NCBI GenBank assembly: GCA_949292785.1
Contig: CASFBK010000005.1
Span: forward strand, 1-64,000
Length of the DNA: 64,000 nucleotides
From: an uncultured Eubacteriales bacterium
Lineage (GTDB): Bacteria; Bacillota; Clostridia; Lachnospirales; Lachnospiraceae
Reading direction: 5' to 3'
The notes under the pieces: generated by a model
The model's database searches: none
Told to the model about the DNA's origin: nothing
What the model saw: the letters and a program-made list of their open reading frames with translations, nothing else
Program-made: the position numbers and the translations under genes
Part shown: piece by piece, positions 42,847 through 51,049 of the stretch
Numbering within the stretch: the first letter of the stretch is position 1
How the letters are laid out: every line of letters begins with the position of its first letter

Positions 42847-45018
42847 ACACTCTACGTTAACAGAATCCTTTGTCTCTGTTATCTGATATAATTTATTCTG
42901 GTATCTTATATGGAATCTTAACTTTTTCCAGCTTTCCGGCAGTTTCGGATTCACTGTCACCTTACCATCTTTTAGCACGACACCGCCAAATCCGCTGACT
43001 GCCGTCATATAAGCTCCGCCAGCTGCAGCAGGATGTGTTCCTCCTATGTAGACGCTTCCTGCCCATTCTTTTCCACCGCCTGCCAGGTCTGCTTTGGCAG
43101 ATTTTAAAAAGAAGGGATATGCACATTCCGGTCTGCCGCATTTACAGAACAGTAAAGCATACATGCAGGCACTTAAGGAAGAGCCATGCTCCGTTCTCGG
43201 TTCATAATAATCCAGATTCTTTTGTAAAATCTCCTGCGAAAACTCTTCCGCAAACATTACCATCCACGTAACTACATCTGCCTGTTTGATTACCTGCGTA
43301 TGGGCAGCTACGCCGTAAGCGCCTCCCCAATATTCCTTTTCATGCAGAAGCCGGCTTCGTACCGTATCTACAGATACGTCTTCTAACTTTCGATATCCGT
43401 CGAACTGCTCCACAACACCATCTTTTTCCGGCTGGGGAAGATAGAGTCTGTCAGCATCCTCCTGATACCGCTTTGCTAATTCTTCCACCGGATAAGCGTT
43501 TGAAATCCTTTGTAACGTCTCTTCCTCTGCTTCCCGCAAAATCTTTACTGCTGTTTCAAAGGTAAACTTTGCCATCCGGTTGGTATAACCGTTATTGTTG
43601 ACACGCTCATGATATTCATCCGGTCCGATGACATCGTGAAGCTCATATACCTGGGTATGCGCTTTCTGTAACAGAAGAGAATCATAAAAAGCTGCACATT
43701 CTAAGATGGTCTCGATTCCGCCTTCCTTTAAAAGGCTGTCATCCCCTGTTACATTGGTATAACGCATAATGCCATACACAACGGCTGAAGAGATATGTAT
43801 CTGCTTATCTTTGAAGTAAGTACGCATCGGTCTTCCGGTAAAGACATCCGTTACATTGTAATCGGTACATGCATCATAGCCGCCTTCCTGGCTTTCCCAT
43901 GCATAAAATGCTCCCTTATGTCCATAGGCACGTGCCTTTTCCTGGGCTCCTGACAAGGTATCAATCCGGTATTTTAATAACGTTCTGGCTGTCTCCGGCT
44001 GTGTATACAGGAAATATTCCAGCATGAACATCTCGGTATCCCAGAACACTGCCCCCTTATAGGTCTGTCCTGACAGCCCTCTTGCACCGATAGACAGACT
44101 CTCCACATGTCTTGGTGCAATGCTTTGCAGCTGATAAAGGGAATAGTTCAATGCCTCCATGGCTTCCTTGTCGCCTTCGATTTCTACTTCGGCAGTTTTC
44201 CAATGCTCTTCCCATGCTTCTATCTGCTCTTTTTTACATGCCCCGTAACCCTTCTTAAAAGCGTTTCTTACTTCTTCTAACGCTGCCTTTTCCGGTGCGG
44301 TAACATCCTGAGTGGTATAAACTGCTGCTATCTTTTCTATTTTTACTTCTTTTTCCTTTTCTGATATAAAGGAGATATGATGAAGTATTTTTTTCTCCTG
44401 AACATCGACCCGCTGTTCATTGAAGAAGCTGACACCACACTGCTCTGCAACCGCCACCGTTTCGCCCTTTTCATGGGTCACTGCACCAGCAAGGATACAT
44501 TCCCCGCTTTCTGAAAGCGTAATCTCATCATAATGGGGTCCATGAATATCCCATACATCTGCATCAATTCCTGTGTATACCTCCACCTCTGCATGGAACG
44601 TGGTTTGTATTGTATACTGCATACAATATATATGTGGGCAAGTATAATGAGCAAAATGCTCGGAAATTACGGTCACTTCTCCGCGTCCTGTCTTCCATGT
44701 AGTGCTTCTTTTCACAATTCCGTGGCGGTAATCCAGTACCTGTTCATGCTTAGAGGCTTCTACCTCCGGCAGGATATAGTCCCTGCCGTCTACCCGTATT
44801 CGGGTATATAGAGCATTCGGGGCATTGAGCGGCTCACGCCACCCATCGCCCACTTTATCATAGATTCCTGCCAGATTGACTGCCGGCAGATGTTCCTTTT
44901 CATATTCTTCTAAGGTTCCCCGAATCCCCATATAACCATTTCCACAGATAAACTTGTTGCCATTGAGCGTAATATGCTCTTTAGAAAAGCCTTTCTCTCT
45001 GATTATCCAGTCTTTCAT
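42838..45018 (-). CDS. GH65 glycoside phosphorylase (nigerose/kojibiose type)
   Basis: A 726-residue cytosolic GH65 enzyme: N-terminal beta-sandwich (FICGNGYMGIRGTLEE), helical (alpha/alpha)6 barrel with the GAVFWDTEMFMLEYFLY motif, general acid E468 in HDVIGPDEYHERVNNNGYTN and the phosphate loop HGSSLSACMYALLF. It would split an alpha-glucosyl disaccharide with phosphate to beta-glucose-1-phosphate. The GH87 and pgmB context suggests an alpha-1,3 substrate (nigerose); the exact linkage cannot be read from sequence. The ATG at 45,018 has GAGAGG 6 nt upstream, inside the end of the previous gene, 2 nt after its stop. Confidence 0.85.
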   Translation of the reverse strand: MKDWIIREKGFSKEHITLNGNKFICGNGYMGIRGTLEEYEKEHLPAVNLAGIYDKVGDGWREPLNAPNALYTRIRVDGRDYILPEVEASKHEQVLDYRHGIVKRSTTWKTGRGEVTVISEHFAHYTCPHIYCMQYTIQTTFHAEVEVYTGIDADVWDIHGPHYDEITLSESGECILAGAVTHEKGETVAVAEQCGVSFFNEQRVDVQEKKILHHISFISEKEKEVKIEKIAAVYTTQDVTAPEKAALEEVRNAFKKGYGACKKEQIEAWEEHWKTAEVEIEGDKEAMEALNYSLYQLQSIAPRHVESLSIGARGLSGQTYKGAVFWDTEMFMLEYFLYTQPETARTLLKYRIDTLSGAQEKARAYGHKGAFYAWESQEGGYDACTDYNVTDVFTGRPMRTYFKDKQIHISSAVVYGIMRYTNVTGDDSLLKEGGIETILECAAFYDSLLLQKAHTQVYELHDVIGPDEYHERVNNNGYTNRMAKFTFETAVKILREAEEETLQRISNAYPVEELAKRYQEDADRLYLPQPEKDGVVEQFDGYRKLEDVSVDTVRSRLLHEKEYWGGAYGVAAHTQVIKQADVVTWMVMFAEEFSQEILQKNLDYYEPRTEHGSSLSACMYALLFCKCGRPECAYPFFLKSAKADLAGGGKEWAGSVYIGGTHPAAAGGAYMTAVSGFGGVVLKDGKVTVNPKLPESWKKLRFHIRYQNKLYQITETKDSVNVECLQ

Positions 45019-45020
45019 TG

Positions 45021-47330
45021 CTATCCTCTCCATTCCTGCGGGATTGTAATAGTTAATGGCGCCTGACTCAGCACATAGTCTTCTCCATATATTTTTACCG
45101 GAATTTCCTTATCTTCCATGGTGTAGAACTCAACCGTATTCTTTTTCACTGTCACAACGATTACATTATCCTCGTAACCGATACGGAAAGAATATCCCTG
45201 CCATCTTCCCGGAATCGAAGGATGGAATTCCAGCACTTCGGCATCAGAACGCATTCCGCCAAATCCATATACAATATTCATCCATGCTGCTGCAATGGAT
45301 GTGGTATGAATTCCCTCGCCGCTATTGCGGTTATAGTTATCCAAATCCATACGGGTGGCAAATCCGAAGAACTGATATGCCTCATCATGCTTTTTCAACT
45401 GAGACGCCAATATAGAGTGTACCGAAGGTGACAGGGAGCTTTCATGAATACATTTTGGTTCATAATATTCATAGTTTGCCTTCAGCTCTTCTTCTGTAAA
45501 TTCATGATTGAACAACAGCATCAGCATTAAAACATCCGGCTGTTTAATCATGTCGTTACGATAAATCCGGTCATAGGTCCAATGACTGTACAACGGGAAT
45601 TCCTCTGTTGGAATATCATCCACTTCCACATGAGGAAGATCGAAAAATCCTTCATGCTGTTCATACAGCTTCTTTTCCTCATCCTTTGGAATATACATAG
45701 CTTTTGCTATTTTCTTCCACTCTTCCCGCTCTGCATAGGTAAAATGCATTTCCTCTACGACACGTTGATACAGCGCTGCATTTTCCTTCTGCAGTTTTTC
45801 TAATACCTCTTCTGTATAGTTTAATGTAAACTGTCCCATGTAGTTGGTATAACAGTTGTTGTTTACCATCATCTGGAATTCATCCGGTCCCATGACTCCA
45901 TAATAGCCATATCTGCTCTTATCCGCAGACCAGTCGCCTCTGGTCGCCAGCATACGGCAGATTTCCACCAGCATGAAAACTCCATCGCTCTCTAAAAATT
46001 CTCTGTCCCTTGTAATCTTTTCATAGAGCCAGATTCCATATGCCACTGCAGTAGATGCCTGTAACTGTAAGCTGGCATGCTGCCAGAGATTACAGCATTC
46101 TTTTCCGCTGATGGTGGCAATGGGATAAAATGCTCCTTTGCAGTCTAATGCCTTTGCCCGTTCCTTTGCTTCCGGCAAGGTCATAGAACGGAACAACAGC
46201 AGATTCTTTGCTGCCTTGATATCATTGAAAAGGAAGAACGGAAGACAGTAGGTTTCCGTATCCCAAAAGGCATTTCCATTATATGCCTCTCCGGTCAGTC
46301 CTTTCGCTCCAATGTTATCGCCCACCTTTGCTCCGTGATAGGTCTGGAACATCTGGAAGATACAGAAACGGATTCCCTGCTGGTTTTCCTCATCTCCGTC
46401 AATTACAATATCCGAATGGTTCCAGACCCGCTGCCACCAGGCTTGATTTTCCTTTAACAAGGATTCGTAAGAAAAGCTTCGGCTCTTCTCTTTCTCCAAT
46501 CTTCCTGTTTCTAAGAAGCTGTCGGTCTGTTCTGCCACCTTGCCCTTACCGGACACATTAACTGCAATACGCACTGCCTCTTTGGGCTGATTTTTCGCTA
46601 ATTTTAATATAAATTTCTTGGTAACGTCCTGTTCTCCAAGGGAAACGTCCTCTTCGGATTCTGCATCCACCTGAAATCTACCGGAAGAATATACCAGCTG
46701 TTTTGTATTTTTTGTTCTTCCAAGCATTTCTATCTCATGCTCTGTGGCTCTGCTGCTTAAGCATTCCCAGTATGCCGTCTTATACATCTTATGAACTGTT
46801 CCGAAGTCTTCTCCCATGCACAGTTCTATCTCGCCATCAAAGTTCAGAGCTTCCATTGTAATTTTCTGAACACCTATCATGGAATGTTCCATGGACAGGA
46901 AACGTTCAAAGGTAAGCTTTATCTCTTTTTTCTGCTTTGTCTGCCATACGAAGCTTCTGGTAAGCAGTCCGCTTCGCATATCCAGCCGCCGGGTAAAATC
47001 TCGAATATCGCAAGCATTGATATCCAGCTGCTCACCATCTATAGAGATTCTGGTAAATAACCAGTCAACGGAATTTACCATGAACTGTGTGCAATCGGTA
47101 ACTCCCTTATAGGAGGAACCAACCTGCTTTTCCTGTTCATAGATACCGTTGAAATAGCTTCCTAACAGCGTATTTCCTCCGTATCCTTCTTCAAAGTATC
47201 CACGCACTCCCATATATTCATTTCCTAAAGAATATATGGATTCTGCTACTGTGCTGTAATCTTTATTAAATCCACATTCTATAATTTCCCAGGGGTCTAC
47301 CTGAAAATATTTATCTGCTATCTTTGCCAT
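45021..47330 (-). CDS. Second GH65 glycoside phosphorylase (alpha-glucan type)
   Basis: A 769-residue GH65 paralogue with the same fold: YSLGNEYMGVRGYFEEGYGG near residues 30-50, NAFWDTETYCLPFFLF, general acid E484 in YGVMGPDEFQMMVNNNCYTNY and phosphate loop HESSLSPSVHSILA. It shares only the motifs with the downstream 726-residue enzyme, so they are not recent copies. From memory, Clostridium phytofermentans has a pair of GH65 enzymes acting on nigerose and on longer alpha-1,3-oligoglucans; a similar division of labour is likely here. It follows the permease gene by 9 nt. Confidence 0.85.
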   Translation of the reverse strand: MAKIADKYFQVDPWEIIECGFNKDYSTVAESIYSLGNEYMGVRGYFEEGYGGNTLLGSYFNGIYEQEKQVGSSYKGVTDCTQFMVNSVDWLFTRISIDGEQLDINACDIRDFTRRLDMRSGLLTRSFVWQTKQKKEIKLTFERFLSMEHSMIGVQKITMEALNFDGEIELCMGEDFGTVHKMYKTAYWECLSSRATEHEIEMLGRTKNTKQLVYSSGRFQVDAESEEDVSLGEQDVTKKFILKLAKNQPKEAVRIAVNVSGKGKVAEQTDSFLETGRLEKEKSRSFSYESLLKENQAWWQRVWNHSDIVIDGDEENQQGIRFCIFQMFQTYHGAKVGDNIGAKGLTGEAYNGNAFWDTETYCLPFFLFNDIKAAKNLLLFRSMTLPEAKERAKALDCKGAFYPIATISGKECCNLWQHASLQLQASTAVAYGIWLYEKITRDREFLESDGVFMLVEICRMLATRGDWSADKSRYGYYGVMGPDEFQMMVNNNCYTNYMGQFTLNYTEEVLEKLQKENAALYQRVVEEMHFTYAEREEWKKIAKAMYIPKDEEKKLYEQHEGFFDLPHVEVDDIPTEEFPLYSHWTYDRIYRNDMIKQPDVLMLMLLFNHEFTEEELKANYEYYEPKCIHESSLSPSVHSILASQLKKHDEAYQFFGFATRMDLDNYNRNSGEGIHTTSIAAAWMNIVYGFGGMRSDAEVLEFHPSIPGRWQGYSFRIGYEDNVIVVTVKKNTVEFYTMEDKEIPVKIYGEDYVLSQAPLTITIPQEWRG

Positions 47331-47339
47331 GTTGTTCTC

Positions 47340-48275
47340 CTATCCTTTTACAGCTCCTGCCGCTGCGCCATCTGTAATCTGTTTCTGGAAGAATATAAAT
47401 AAAATAGTCGGTGGAATAATTGCAAATAATGCCGCTCTTAAGACGCTGACTGCATCTGTCGGTGTATCCTTAAATGAGAACAGCTTCACCATAACCGTCT
47501 CCATGCTGCTTCCATTCGGCCATTTTGCTCCATTCAATACCAGATATGGAAGCAGGAAATCAGACCATGCTGCTGTGATTGCGAAAATAACAACTACCAT
47601 GATAATTGGTTTTGATAATGGCAGCATGATTTTCGCAAATATCTGCAATACTCCTGCACCATCCAGTTTCGCTGCCTCCAACAGCTCCTTCGGTATATCC
47701 TCAAAGAATTCCTTAAATAACACCACATAAAAGGCATTGGCTCCAAATGCCAGCCACAATGGCAGGAAGCTCCGGTTCATTCCAATCAGGTTGATGTTAC
47801 GGAATACCGCAACAATCGAGGTGGTAGCCGGAATCATAAGACTCCACATAACCAGTACATTTGCTGCTTTATATCCCTTTGGCTTTAATACGGCAAAGCC
47901 ATATGCCAGTAAGCCATTGAAAATAACGGCACAAATTACACTGCCTGCTACAGAAATCAATGAGTTCATATAGTATTGTGTAAAGTGTAAGCTGTCCCAT
48001 GTAGTCTTAATCTTAGAAAAATCAAATTCACTTGGAAAAATCGTTACATTTCTTGTAAATTCCCGAATATCCTTAAAACTTGCCAAAAATACCCACAGAA
48101 CCGGAAATACACTGATAATTACAAAGATTGCACACACCAGCATAATCAGAATACAGGCAATCTTAACACTTGGTGACTTTACATCGTATCCTCTGATAGC
48201 TCCGTCTTTTTTGGCATCATATTTTCCAAAGAAGCCTACTCTTCGTCCTGTAGATTTTTTCTTTTCCTTTGCCAT
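47340..48275 (-). CDS. Sugar ABC transporter permease (MsmG/MalG type)
   Basis: A 311-residue permease with six membrane segments and an N-terminal cytosolic K/R-rich extension. The EAA motif reads EDIPKELLEAAKLDGAGVLQIFAKIMLPLSKPI near residues 195-227. It forms the second half of the oligosaccharide channel. It starts 14 nt after the other permease gene (GGAGGTG site). Confidence 0.93.
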   Translation of the reverse strand: MAKEKKKSTGRRVGFFGKYDAKKDGAIRGYDVKSPSVKIACILIMLVCAIFVIISVFPVLWVFLASFKDIREFTRNVTIFPSEFDFSKIKTTWDSLHFTQYYMNSLISVAGSVICAVIFNGLLAYGFAVLKPKGYKAANVLVMWSLMIPATTSIVAVFRNINLIGMNRSFLPLWLAFGANAFYVVLFKEFFEDIPKELLEAAKLDGAGVLQIFAKIMLPLSKPIIMVVVIFAITAAWSDFLLPYLVLNGAKWPNGSSMETVMVKLFSFKDTPTDAVSVLRAALFAIIPPTILFIFFQKQITDGAAAGAVKG

Positions 48276-48289
48276 ACTTCACGCACCTC

Positions 48290-49168
48290 CTACTCTTCCC
48301 TGGACTTTGTAAGTTTATTATATAAGCCGCTTAAAATAATCAGAATAGCACAAATCATAACCGACAATGCCGCCGCGTTCGGGAAGTTATAATCCCTGAA
48401 TGCATATGTATACATCTGCATCATCAAAGAGGTACTTGCACCATTTGGTCCGCCGTTTGTCATAACCATTGGTTCATATAAAATCTGGAACACGGATATC
48501 ACCTGTAAAATCAACATTGTCTTTGTAATACTTCCAATACTCGGCAATGTAATGTGACGAATTCGTTTCCAAATGCCTGCCCCGTCAATGGTTGCTGCTT
48601 CATAAAGGTCCGGACTGATTCCACTGATATTTGCCATATAAATCAAAGCAGTAGAACCGGCTCCTTTCCAGGTCAGCGCCACAACAATCAAAGGGATGGT
48701 CCATTTTGGATTGTTCAGCCATACCTGTGGCTCAATCCCAATCTTAGATAATAATATATTTAAAACACCAGTTTTTCCCGGAGTAAAGAAATAACTAAAA
48801 ATCCATATAGTAGCAAGACCAGGTACAATATTCGGGAAATAAACACCGGTTCTGAAAAGTCCTTTTAAGTGAACGGTTTCTGAAATCAAAGTACCCATAA
48901 TAATCGGAACTATAAATCCGATAACCAGAGACCACAATGTATATGCAATTGTATTTTTTAATGTTTGGAAAAACATTGGATGATTAATGACTGATTTGTA
49001 GTTTTCGAATCCCACAAATTTTACAAGTTCATAGCCTTTTGCGCTATAAAGCGAAATTCTGATATTTTCTAATAATGGTTCCCATACAAAAAAAGCAAAC
49101 AGGACAAGGGTCGGCAGCATTACTAACCAGCCTACCATATCGCTTTTTTTCCATTTCTTCTTTCCCAT
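48290..49168 (-). CDS. Sugar ABC transporter permease (MsmF/MalF type)
   Basis: A 292-residue permease with six membrane segments (WLVMLPTLVLFAFFVWEPLLENIRISLY at the N-terminus) and the EAA loop SPDLYEAATIDGAGIWKRIRHITLPSIG near residues 195-223. It pairs with the following permease. Start: ATG 49,168 has AAGGGGG at normal distance; ATG 49,174 is too close to that site. It is separated from the binding-protein gene by a long stem-loop. Confidence 0.92.
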   Translation of the reverse strand: MGKKKWKKSDMVGWLVMLPTLVLFAFFVWEPLLENIRISLYSAKGYELVKFVGFENYKSVINHPMFFQTLKNTIAYTLWSLVIGFIVPIIMGTLISETVHLKGLFRTGVYFPNIVPGLATIWIFSYFFTPGKTGVLNILLSKIGIEPQVWLNNPKWTIPLIVVALTWKGAGSTALIYMANISGISPDLYEAATIDGAGIWKRIRHITLPSIGSITKTMLILQVISVFQILYEPMVMTNGGPNGASTSLMMQMYTYAFRDYNFPNAAALSVMICAILIILSGLYNKLTKSREE

Positions 49169-49214
49169 TTCCATGCCCCCTTGTTTCTGCCTTTCGATAA
49201 TTCATCATATTTTA

Positions 49215-49280
49215 GGCCGCTGATTATAAGCATGCAAATATATGTATTAAATCCTTACTTGCCTTTTTATATCAGCGGCC
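49215..49280 (-). promoter_or_regulatory. Intercistronic stem-loop between binding-protein and permease genes
   Basis: Perfect arms GGCCGCTGAT (49,215-49,224) and ATCAGCGGCC (49,271-49,280) enclose 46 nt. No T-run follows on the minus strand. Such hairpins after binding-protein genes typically protect the upstream mRNA or partly stop transcription, giving more binding protein than permease. Confidence 0.75.
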
Positions 49281-49309
49281 ATCATTTGTCACTTTTTTCC
49301 TAACTCTGA

Positions 49310-50770
49310 TTAGTTGTAAGTTCCATCCAGCAATGCCTGATAGTTCTCATTTGCAGTATTCATAAGCTCTGTTACATCTGCATTTTCATCTGTAATAACT
49401 GCCTGTAATACCTTTGTAAGTTCAGCATACATATCCTGTGTTAATCCCGGTTCCTCCGCTCTTAAGTTACCTTCTACTTCGGTTGCATCAAAGTAAGACT
49501 GGAACATCTTCGGGTCAACGTTGGTGTATTCATCTACCACTTGCTGGTTTGCTTCTACAAACTCAGGAACATCCCATGCAGTCAATGATTTAATTACAGG
49601 AACGCCGTTGTCAACTCTGTTCTGAGCATCTGACTTCATACCTGCAACAGAAGCATCTGATACGACCGGAGCTTTCCCCATGATTTCAAGGTAATCCAAT
49701 GCGGCATTAATCTGCTCTGGTGTTGCATCTTTAGAGAACATATATGGTGTACCTCCATATAAGGAGTACTGTCCACCATCCCCTGCCGGGATTGGGCACA
49801 TTGCTAATTTGTCAACCGGTAATCCGTTTACCTGTGTTGGCTGATTCACAGCATCGTTTGCTGCAATATACATTGCTGCTGCACCAGTTCCTAATTTTGT
49901 AAATCCGGTACCCCAGTCTTCACTCATTGGGTCATCCGTTAATACCTTATAATCCCACTTTAAGGATTTTACATATTCCATTGCCGCAATCGCTTCCGGA
50001 GAATTCAGGTTGGAGGTATAGGTTCCATCCCCATTGTCAGTTACAAGGTTTGCACCAAATGCCCATGCAATGTTGGAGAAATGCCATCCGCCAGAATTAT
50101 CTTTTGCTAAGAGACAAAGACCTGCAGAACCTGTTTTGTCTTTAATTGTCTTACATGTCTCAGCCAGTTCATCCCATGTCTTAGGATAAATCGGATAACC
50201 ATCTTCATCTACGAGTCCTGCTTCTTCAAACAATTCTACGTTCATCATAAGACCTAATGCATATCCATCTCTAGGAATACCGTAGATTCTTCCATTCTCA
50301 TCAGAAAGAAGGTCTTTTACAGTCGGATTCATATCTGTCCAGCCTCTTTCCTCAAGATAATCTGTAATATCTGCTACCGCACCAGCTTTGATTAACTTCT
50401 GCGGTTCTGTATACCATGATTCAAAAATAGTCGGGCAGTTACCGGACTCTACCATTGGCATAAATGTATCTGTAGAATACTTATAGTATGCAGGTACACA
50501 ATCTACTTCCGGATGTAATTTTCCCATTTCCTCAACAAATCCCTTGTGCATCTCAATATCTTCGGTCAATGTGTCTTCCGGCCAGATACCAAGTGTCAGT
50601 GTAACTGTCTTATCCGTTTTCTCGCTGCCTTCATCTCCCTGCTCTGTTCCCTGGTTTCCATTATCTGATGTCTGGGCGTTATTTCCACCGCCGCAACCAG
50701 TCAGTAAGGATGCTGTCATAGTCATTCCAAGCAACAGGCTGAAAAATCTTTTCATTGTTTTCGTTTTCAT
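49310..50770 (-). CDS. Oligosaccharide ABC transporter binding lipoprotein
   Basis: A 486-residue family-1 binding lipoprotein: signal peptide with lipobox SLLTGCG (Cys near residue 26), a GNNAQTSDNGNQGTEQ spacer, then the mature domain with LTLGIWPEDTLTED, FESWYTEPQKLIKAGAVADI and GRIYGIPRDGYALGLMMNVELF. It captures oligosaccharides released by the GH87 enzyme. The ATG at 50,770 has GGGAG 8 nt upstream. It heads the importer-phosphorylase operon; no ATP-binding gene is included. Confidence 0.92.
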   Translation of the reverse strand: MKTKTMKRFFSLLLGMTMTASLLTGCGGGNNAQTSDNGNQGTEQGDEGSEKTDKTVTLTLGIWPEDTLTEDIEMHKGFVEEMGKLHPEVDCVPAYYKYSTDTFMPMVESGNCPTIFESWYTEPQKLIKAGAVADITDYLEERGWTDMNPTVKDLLSDENGRIYGIPRDGYALGLMMNVELFEEAGLVDEDGYPIYPKTWDELAETCKTIKDKTGSAGLCLLAKDNSGGWHFSNIAWAFGANLVTDNGDGTYTSNLNSPEAIAAMEYVKSLKWDYKVLTDDPMSEDWGTGFTKLGTGAAAMYIAANDAVNQPTQVNGLPVDKLAMCPIPAGDGGQYSLYGGTPYMFSKDATPEQINAALDYLEIMGKAPVVSDASVAGMKSDAQNRVDNGVPVIKSLTAWDVPEFVEANQQVVDEYTNVDPKMFQSYFDATEVEGNLRAEEPGLTQDMYAELTKVLQAVITDENADVTELMNTANENYQALLDGTYN

Positions 50771-50804
50771 AGTTTCTTCTCCCTTCTGAAAATAAAAATT
50801 TTTA

Positions 50805-50818
50805 GGTTTAACGTTAAA
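50805..50818. promoter_or_regulatory. Operator O2 in the importer leader
   Basis: Perfect 14-bp palindrome GTTTAACGTTAAAC, 35 nt upstream of the binding-protein start codon and 109 bp (centre to centre) from O1. Binding here could block elongation or allow looping with O1. Confidence 0.8.
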
Positions 50819-50913
50819 CTTCCTATAAAAAAATATGCACGTTTTTCCTATATAAACATACCATTTTTCGCCGTTTTCTCCTGCTTTTCTTCGCTTCCGT
50901 CTTTTTGTATCAC

Positions 50914-50958
50914 GTTTAACGTTAAACTTATATTAGCATTTATACCTTTTGTTGTCAA
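50914..50958 (-). promoter_or_regulatory. Importer promoter with operator O1
   Basis: On the minus strand TTGACA (50,953-50,958) and TAATAT (50,930-50,935) are exactly 17 nt apart. The perfect palindrome GTTTAACGTTAAAC (50,914-50,927) begins 2 nt after the -10 box and covers the start site. This is a textbook repressor-controlled promoter, matching the site before lacI. Confidence 0.88.
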
Positions 50959-51049
50959 TATTATTTCTTTCATTTTTTATTTATGGTCATTTTGCACATT
51001 TTCGCATTCTATTTTTGTATATTTTTTACACCCATTCACAAATTCTGTC

